Source: Gnetum montanum (Eukaryota > Streptophyta > Gnetopsida > Gnetales > Gnetaceae). Taken from it: DNA of 64,000 bases. The DNA is taken from the NCBI GenBank assembly GCA_015680685.1, contig MNCI01023689.1:84652-148651 (forward strand). Reading direction: 5' to 3'. Below the pieces are notes generated by a model. It was not told the DNA's origin. It did no database searches and worked only from the letters and a program-made list of their open reading frames with translations. Shown in pieces: positions 57,070 to 64,000 of this stretch; the first letter of the stretch is position 1; every line of letters begins with the position of its first letter. A program made the position numbers and the translations under genes.

Positions 57070-58933
57070 TACCCCCATGACTGAATGAAAACTCGTCCTT
57101 GAGTTCCTTACAAAATATTGGGAAGGTATGGGATTATTGACTGAATGACCATTAACAGTGGAATGGGGTGATAGACTCCACGTGCCTGGTGAATGGATCA
57201 ACAATACAGAACATGACATCCAACCTTTATTTGGCAACTGGAAGAGAAGGAGAGAGAAAAATAATAAGGCGTGTTACTGCCGATGCTAAGATTACACCTT
57301 CTGTTGTTTATCCATAGCCATGCCACCAATCTTGCTCCTTTCGTAAATGCTCTAGTTCTAGTCCATCCTAAGTATTTCCTCCAAGCCTAGTCCATTGTTG
57401 TATGATCACGATCTGCACACGCAACACAGTGACAAATGAGCAAGGGTAGATAAATCACAATGCAATTGATACCTTGCCTCAATGTAAAGTGCATTGGCTG
57501 AGTTATGGTTATGCCAGATACTAATTCAAGAGATTTAACTTTGGTGACTACCTAAGATGTAGGGGTTAGGAAAAATTCAAAAATTTGTGCCAAGGACCCC
57601 ATGACTAAGAGAAAACCTCTAGTAGCGACAGGATGGAGAAAGATAAGGAATAAGAAAGATGGAGAAAAAGCAACAACGATAATGCCAATAAAATGGATGT
57701 CATGGATGGGGATGAAACAAAAAATTGTTGATTGCAGAAAATGTTTAAGCAAAAGAAGTTAAAAAATGCATCAAAAAGGAATGTCAGTGGGTCCTCCCCA
57801 AAGCAGGCTCATGCCCTTGATGCCCTAACAACCCCACAAACCAAAGAGTCTGTAGGCTCTACGAATGTCATTTGGAAGCAAGAGTTAAAAAATTACCCAC
57901 AAGAACTTACCAAGGAAAAACAATGCATGAACCAAGATATGGACTAATGATAAAACTAGCAATGAGGTGAAAAATGGAAAAGAAAGGTGGAGAGGAGAGA
58001 ATGGAATGGAAACCCAAGAACAAGGTTGTGTAAAGTCCCTTGTGTGTGTTTTATGGTTAATGTGACTGAGTAGAACTAATTCCAAATCCAGGCTCAACAA
58101 ACCACATTCAATGACCTCGCATCAACACATTTGACCAACCTATCCACTTGAAGCAATAAGAATGCTTCCATAAAGAGTCACCACCATTCTAAGGAGAGTG
58201 AGATGGAGAAGTAGGAAGCGAGAAAGGGCCTTAGTTAGAGGGAACCTTCAGGCATGGGTAACATGTCTTTCTAGCTCCATAACCAATGCGTGTAGCCCAA
58301 GTTCATTATTGTGTCCAAGGGGTGTGCTTTGAATTGTCACTTTCTTCTTTTTTTTTTTTTTGCATGAGAACCACACAATGCAAAGACTTATTTTTATTCA
58401 CTCAGCTTCCTAATTTTTGAACAATGTCAGAATGGCAAAAAACCCAAGGAAAAAGCTTCCAAGCACTCAAGAGAATAGCCAGCACAAATGCATCAAATCC
58501 CCTTGAAGTCACACCCTTTTCATCCTTTGAGTCTTTCCTTAGTTTGAGAAATACCCAGCCACCAATTTATTAACAATTTTATTAGAGAAAGGGATTGTAT
58601 AGTTCCAACCCAAGGGAGACCATAGGATTTTATGGTTACATGAACAACGTGGACTCATTGCCTGCTTAATTAAAAGGACCATACCATAATATCAACATCG
58701 TATTTCAAAGATAAAATCCAAACATTAGCAATCAATATGGTATTATTCATGCCACCATCATGAACACTTATTGGGTAATGAACAAAATAAAGTAATCACA
58801 CAAGGAAATAGTAAGAAAATATGAACGATGATGTAAAACAAAAACAAGAAAGATTAAAGAAATGTGCAAAAAAAATGTGCAAAACAAAAATGTATAAAAC
58901 AAAAATTTAGAAAGAACTGAGGGCCTTCAATGA
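57070..58933 (-). other. Non-coding spacer of element J with purine-tract block
   Basis: Tacccccatgactgaatgaa (57070-57089) next to the LTR is the polypurine tract. A second PPT-like motif is at 57597-57610, and a third overlaps the pol end at 58952-58966. Conserved blocks are shared with G and I. No protein-coding signal is seen. Confidence 0.72.
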
Positions 58934-61900
58934 TTAGCAAAGGTGGCCATCTCCCCCATCACTAAGTTGCAAGGCGGAGGTATGAAATAATGAGCAAGGT
59001 TGCCCACCTATAAAAGTAGCATGTGTTCTGGTTGTCCTAAACTCATGGAAAGATTTTATTTGTTGCATGTTGACTAACAATCTCTTATCTGGGCTCTCAG
59101 GTTTATATATGGTCATAGCCCCTGAAGGAAACGTTGCATAGATAATGTAAGGTCCTTCCCACAGTGTTTGAAAGTTGGTATGTTGTCACACGTGTGGGGT
59201 TCTAGTAAAGAACCTTATCTCTTGGTTGATACTGAACTTTCCTAATTTTTAGGTCATGACATTATTTATTAAATGCCTTCTATAATTCATTAGATGATAG
59301 GGCAACTATTCAATTCTCATCTAGCAAGTTAAGAGTCATCAACCTTTGTTTTTGTGCAACATCAAGGTCAAGGTTGAGGTTACATGTTGTGGATAGTGTA
59401 CGGAGCTCAGTTTGGATAGGGAGCATTGGAAGTTTTCCATATACTAACTCATAGGGAGAGTAGCCTATAGGGAGTTTCCATGTGGAGTGGTATGCCCAAA
59501 GAGCATCGTTCAGTTTAGTGCTCTAGTCTCGCCTATACTTGCTAATGGTTCTAGTCAGTATCTTGGTAATCTCCCTGGTGGTAACCTCAGCTTGACCGTT
59601 CGCTTAGGGTTGGTATGGTATAGTCAATTTATGCTCAACCCCTAAGCATTGCATTAACCTTTAAAAAGTTGCACCTATGAAGTGTGTTCCATTATCTAAA
59701 ATAAGTGCACGTGGCACACCAAACCTGTTGACGACTTGTTGTTGAACAAATCATGCAGTTGTAGATGATGTGCAATCTTTAACGGTAGCTGCTTCAGCCC
59801 ATTTTGTTTAGTCTATGGCAATTATGATGTAAGCTTTTCCATTGGACATTGGTGTAATGGGCCCCATGAAATGAATTTCCCAAATGTCAAAGGGTTCTAA
59901 CAGTTGAATCCATTGTTGCATACCCTTCATTCTAGTAGTCATTCCCCCATCATGTTGACAGTGCTCACAAGATTGGACAAATTGATGGGCATCCCAGAAC
60001 AAGGTAGGCCAATAATACCCTGCAAGCAAGATCTTGATGTTCGTTTTTCTCGTAGCATAATGACCCCCATAAGGGCCTTCATAAGCATCTTGGAGAACTC
60101 TCAGTTGATCTCTATTAGGAACACACCATCGAACCAAGCCATCAGAACATACTTTGTAAAGTTCTACATCGATCTCCATAAAGCACTTGGCTCTATGAAG
60201 AAATTGTTGTTTCTTCTTAAGGTCTAGCTCTTGTGGTGTTTGTTGGGTAAGGAGATAGATAAGAATGCTACTGTACCAGTTTTTCTCCTTGGGTGATTAG
60301 TTATTCACTACACCAGCAAAGAAGAACTCATCAAGGAAATGATAGGAAATTTAATACTCATCCTCTTTGCTATCCCAGCGCAACCGAGATAAATGATTGG
60401 CAACTACATTCTCAGTGCCTTTGCTGTCAATCATCATTAAATCAAACTCTTGTAGGATTATAAGCCATCGTATAATATGGGGGCTTACCATTGGCTTATT
60501 CATGAGGAATTAGATTGCACTATGATCTGTGTGTATGAATACTTTTTATCCTAAGACATAGTGTCTAAACTTTTCTAGTGCAAAGACTACAGCCATTAAT
60601 TCTTTTTCTATAGTAGTGTAGTTAAGTTGTGCACTAGCGATACTTTTACTTGCATAGTGGATGTAATAAGGACATTTCTGGTCATCTAACTATGTAAGTA
60701 CGGCTCCTAAGGCATAGTTGGACGCGTCAGTCATGACATGAAACAGTTTGGACTAGTCAGGAGCTTATAGAATGGGTATTTCTACCAGCTTTTGTTTTAG
60801 AGTTTGGAAAGCTAGTTTGCATTCCCTGGTCCACTCAAAGGGTATGTTCTTTTTCATTAGCTATACCAATGATTTGGCAATCTTTAAAAAGTTCTCTATG
60901 AATCTCCTATAGTAGCCAGTGTGTCCAAGGAATGATGGAATATCTTTAATAGTTTCTGATTGACGGGTAATTCCTTGGATGACTTTGATTTTCTCAAGGT
61001 CTACCTCTATCCTTGTATGTGAGATTTTATGTCCAAGTACTATGCCTTCTTAGACCATCAAATGGCTTTTTTGCTAGTTGAGCCTCAAATTAGTTTCTAC
61101 ACATCTTTTCAGCACTTGCTCTAACCAGTCCAAGGCTTGATCAAAGTTTTCTCCATAAGTGGAGAAGTCATCCATAAAGACTTCCATACCATTTCTTATT
61201 TACTGCTGGAATATGCTTAGAACTAAGCGTTGAAACGTTGCAAGGGCATTGCACAAGCCAAACAACATTTTTTTATATGTAAACATTCCCCAAGGACTGG
61301 TGAACGTAGTTTTGGCTTAGTCTTCTGGGGCTATTTGTATTTGGTTGTATCCACTATATCTATCCAGAAAACTATAATAACAATGCCCTGTGATTGTGTC
61401 TAAGACTTGGTCAACAAATGGCAATGGAAAGTGATCCTTGAATGTTGCCATGTTTAGTAGCCTAAAATCAATGCACACCCTCCATTTTCCTCCCTTTTTA
61501 AGCATGATTACTAAGGGCTAACCCATTCGCTATCAGCAATGGGATGGATGAACATAGCCTTTAGAAGTTGTTTGATTTTTTCTTTTACTACTTGCTTCAA
61601 GTTTGGGTTCAATTGCCTCTATGGTTGTTTTCAATGCTTCATGGAGGAGTTAGTGTAAATCCTATGCTAACATATCCTAGGATCTATTCCAGTTAATTCT
61701 GGATATGACCAGGTGAAGGCTTTTGACCACTTGTTTATTACCTTTAGCAGACTCTCTTTTTGTTGCAGAGCAAGTTTTGCATTGATGATTATCGATTTTC
61801 CATTCTTAAGGAACGTGTACTCTATACCGGTGGGCAATGGTTTTAGCTCTAGGGGCTCCTATTTAAATTTCTTAGGAATTTCCAACTTCCCCCAATTGAT

Positions 61901-62560
61901 GTTTTTGAGGTTAGGACTTGGAAGTTGGAGGTGGACTTGCTCTAATGCATCTATGCTATCTATGTAAGTGCAATTCAAACCCTCAGTTAGTTCCATGCAT
62001 ATAAGTGAGTTGCTTTCTTGATTAGCTATCAACCACTAGGTGTTTTCTTGTCGTGTGGCTACTACATATAGGCACCTTTGTATATTGATCACTTGTGCAC
62101 ACTGATTATATGCAAGAAATGTTCAACTTGGCACAGCCCATGATCTCTACACACAGTTACACCCTATGTCACTGTATGCGATGCATGGAACTTTCTTCTT
62201 CTCAATCTTTCCGAAAGTATTTTCCTTAGATATTTCTAGAGAAAGATCGTGGATTCCTTGGCGCACATTGATAGTGCTTAGCCATGCCCTTCCCATTATG
62301 ATTAGGAAATTCCCCTTACTATTATTCACTTGAATCACTAGGAAGTCATCTAGATACGACCATCCACAAACAGTGGTAATAATGTCCTCCACTAATCCCA
62401 AGGGAACAATGATGGACTGGTCAACCAACTCTAAATGGATGTTACTCTTTTTTAATGGAGGCAAGTTCCAAGCCTTGTACATTTATTGGGATATTAGGTT
62501 GACATTGGAACCTCAATCCAAAAGATATTTGCATGGCTCATTCTCAGCGATTTGTAGATA
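58934..62560 (-). pseudogene. pol: pol of element J: protease, RT, RNase H, integrase (broken)
   Basis: This is the best pol in the window. Minus-strand order: protease (62147-62560) with WNLPPLKKSNI and PLGLVEDIITTVCGWSY, but its active site reads D-stop-G near 62518; RT with WRVCIDFRLLNMATFKDHFP and SFLDRYSGYNQIQIAPED (61317-61505) and FMDDFS (MDD at 61167-61175); RNase H (60370-60720) with YTTIEKELMAVVFALEKFR, HTDHSA and a stretch ending NHLSRLRWDS. Integrase has GPYGGHY...YYWPTLFWDA and CEHCQ (59940-60130), AYIIIAID (59808-59840), ILDNGTHF (about 59690) and NGQAEV (about 59600). The D, D, E residues are present. Stops remain, so it is inactive. GPYGGHY and FMDDFS point to the Athila/Tat group. 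Confidence 0.88.
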
Positions 62561-64000
62561 TATCAGGGGGTTCCTAGGATTAGAGAATTTCCTAGGAATG
62601 TGGCCATCTTTGATCCAATCGATAACAACATGTGTTAACATGACCGTATGTGTTGAATGTGGTGTTAAGCTCGAAGGGGGCTCTGAAGCTTTATATGATT
62701 TGGAGATGTCCAAAGACTTAGCTGCTTATGGTTGTAAAGGCTTGGTTGGATTATTGGTTCTGAAGAAAGGTCTTTTCTTCATATGGTTGTCAGAACCAAC
62801 AGTAGGTTGAGGATTAATAGCCCTTGTGGCATTGCATTGCTATGGCTGAGTAGGGAGTTCACCTTACATTGCTGGAGCAGATGGTAATGGAGCTATTAGT
62901 GGGAGAGATGTGGCTGGATTTGAAGGATGATACACTTGTGGAATATCGCCCCTAGGAGAGGGAATCTTATAGTACTCACGAGCTTAGTAGTGATGTTGAG
63001 GAGTAACGTGACCAACAAAGTCACGTGGAGAGATTGGATTTTGCACATAATATCCATATGGGTCAAGTTGTCAGTAAGGATATTGTTGCCTTGGTGGTAG
63101 CATTTCCCATGATTGTGGGTGCTACCACTATTGATGTTGCTCAATCGGTTGTGATGGAGTTCCACTTGGATAATACTTTAAAGGTTGGTGGAACTACCTT
63201 GGGTTACCTTTGGAATAAGATAACCGTTGAGATGTTTGTCGTTTTTTTAATCATGGATTAAGTGCATACACCCTAGGCTCCTATAGATGTGAGATCATAG
63301 GGCAACATCTCTTAGGATGGTCATATTAACATATCTAGCATCCACTATCATCATCTATATCTGAGTCCACAACCTCTTCAATAATGGAAACTTTGCCCTT
63401 ACCCTTGTTACGTGCATTTCCCGCTTCTCTCTTTTTTCTTTTATCATGATTACTACCTCACTCTCTAGACTCCTCTACTATTTTGAGAACAGTTTGAAAC
63501 CTACTATCTAGGGAGTCCCACATTTGTTCTACCTTTTCCAATACTTCTGATGTTAACTTTTAGATAAGCAAGGTTTTCGTATTCACCATCTCTTCGAGTG
63601 GTGACTCTTTCTCATCCTCACAAAATCTTACTCCCTCCTTCCAGAGGGAAGGATCTCGGTTATATTCTTTCACACACTCTCTCTTTCATAACTCATCTTC
63701 TTCCTTAGCAACTTGCTCTAGTAGTCTATGAATTTGATGGGACCTAAGCTCAAATAACCTTCCTTGGGCATAAGTCTGAAGGGTTCTTCTCGTTTCATGC
63801 CTAAGCCCATCTATGATATGGCGTAGCTGATCTTGCTACGAATAACCATGGCTAGGACAATGATGTAATAATGCATAATAGCTACCCATGGCAACATCCA
63901 AGGGTTCATGACTTTCTTGCTTTTATCCTTGGATTTGCTTTTGCAGGTTAGACACCCGCAAGTACATTTGGTACTTATCGTTGAACAATTCTAACATAAT
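62561..64000 (-). pseudogene. gag: gag of element J, C-terminal two thirds (window-truncated)
   Basis: Minus strand from the window edge: the capsid end (LFNDKYQMYLRVSNLQKQIQG, GLRHETRRTLQTYAQGRLFE) is followed by EQVAKEEDEL and an acidic Lys/Glu region (63400-63650). The zinc knuckle is near 63330 with its first two spacings damaged by stops (C.IC.YDHPKRCC). A Pro/Gln/Tyr-rich linker (62800-63250) leads into ILTHVVIDWIKDGHIPRKF, just before the protease. The layout is the same as F and H. Confidence 0.82.

Larger units (their letters stand above)
56277..64000 (-). mobile_element. Element J: gag-pro-pol LTR retrotransposon (5' end beyond window)
   Basis: The 3' LTR (56277-57069), purine tract, spacer, pol and most of gag read on the minus strand; the 5' part of gag and the 5' LTR are outside. 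It is inserted in the integrase of element I. The left target copy would be GCCAT (56272-56276); its partner cannot be seen. Confidence 0.9.

Overview
This window looks like repeat-filled DNA from a plant with a very large genome. A gymnosperm or similarly bloated genome is my guess, not something the sequence proves. The evidence is the plant tRNA-Asp primer-binding sites, the Athila/Tat-type Ty3/gypsy proteins, the plant L1 and RTE LINE relics, and a tRNA-derived SINE. I see no intact host gene, tRNA, rRNA or CRISPR array in 64 kb. Almost every coding region is an old retroelement broken by stop codons. Many of these stops sit where related copies have Gln, Arg or Trp, and the primer-binding sites have mostly lost G or C by transition, as expected from long methylation-driven decay.

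Layout from left to right. 1-6366: a minus-strand LTR element (A, cut by the window start) abuts a truncated plus-strand relative (B), and B holds a solo LTR. About 8400-21640: a degenerate minus-strand L1 LINE that can be followed through several insertions: a solo LTR (D), a SINE with a 14-bp target duplication, an 8.4-kb LTR element (C), and an unidentified 1.3-kb block. 21700-29575: SINE copies, further L1 debris, a solo LTR (E), a G-rich low-complexity stretch and an RTE-clade LINE. 29576-36535: a plus-strand element (F) with both LTRs and a perfect target duplication, but with most of pol deleted. 38777-53019: a minus-strand gag-pro-pol element (G), with a second plus-strand element (H, 41712-46912) inserted in its integrase. 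53289-64000: a minus-strand element (I), with another (J) inserted in its integrase. J carries the most complete pol in the window, and both I and J run off the right edge.

Two related kinds of LTR element coexist. F, G, H, I and J are gag-pro-pol elements or their deletion products; their integrase and RT motifs (GPYGGHY, FMDDFS) are of Athila/Tat type. A, B and C share the TGATG...CATCA LTR ends, the tRNA-Asp primer site and the purine-tract block, and A and C show a related gag. C has no pol: instead it carries a long second ORF with an N-terminal domain resembling plant Athila-ORF1/'putative plant transposon protein' sequences and a long coiled-coil C-terminus. This looks like a non-autonomous partner family that would have used the reverse transcriptase and integrase of the gag-pol elements. 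It is the best candidate in the window for a poorly described system. The LTRs themselves carry modular arrays of short palindromes just upstream of the TATA box, and these differ between subfamilies.
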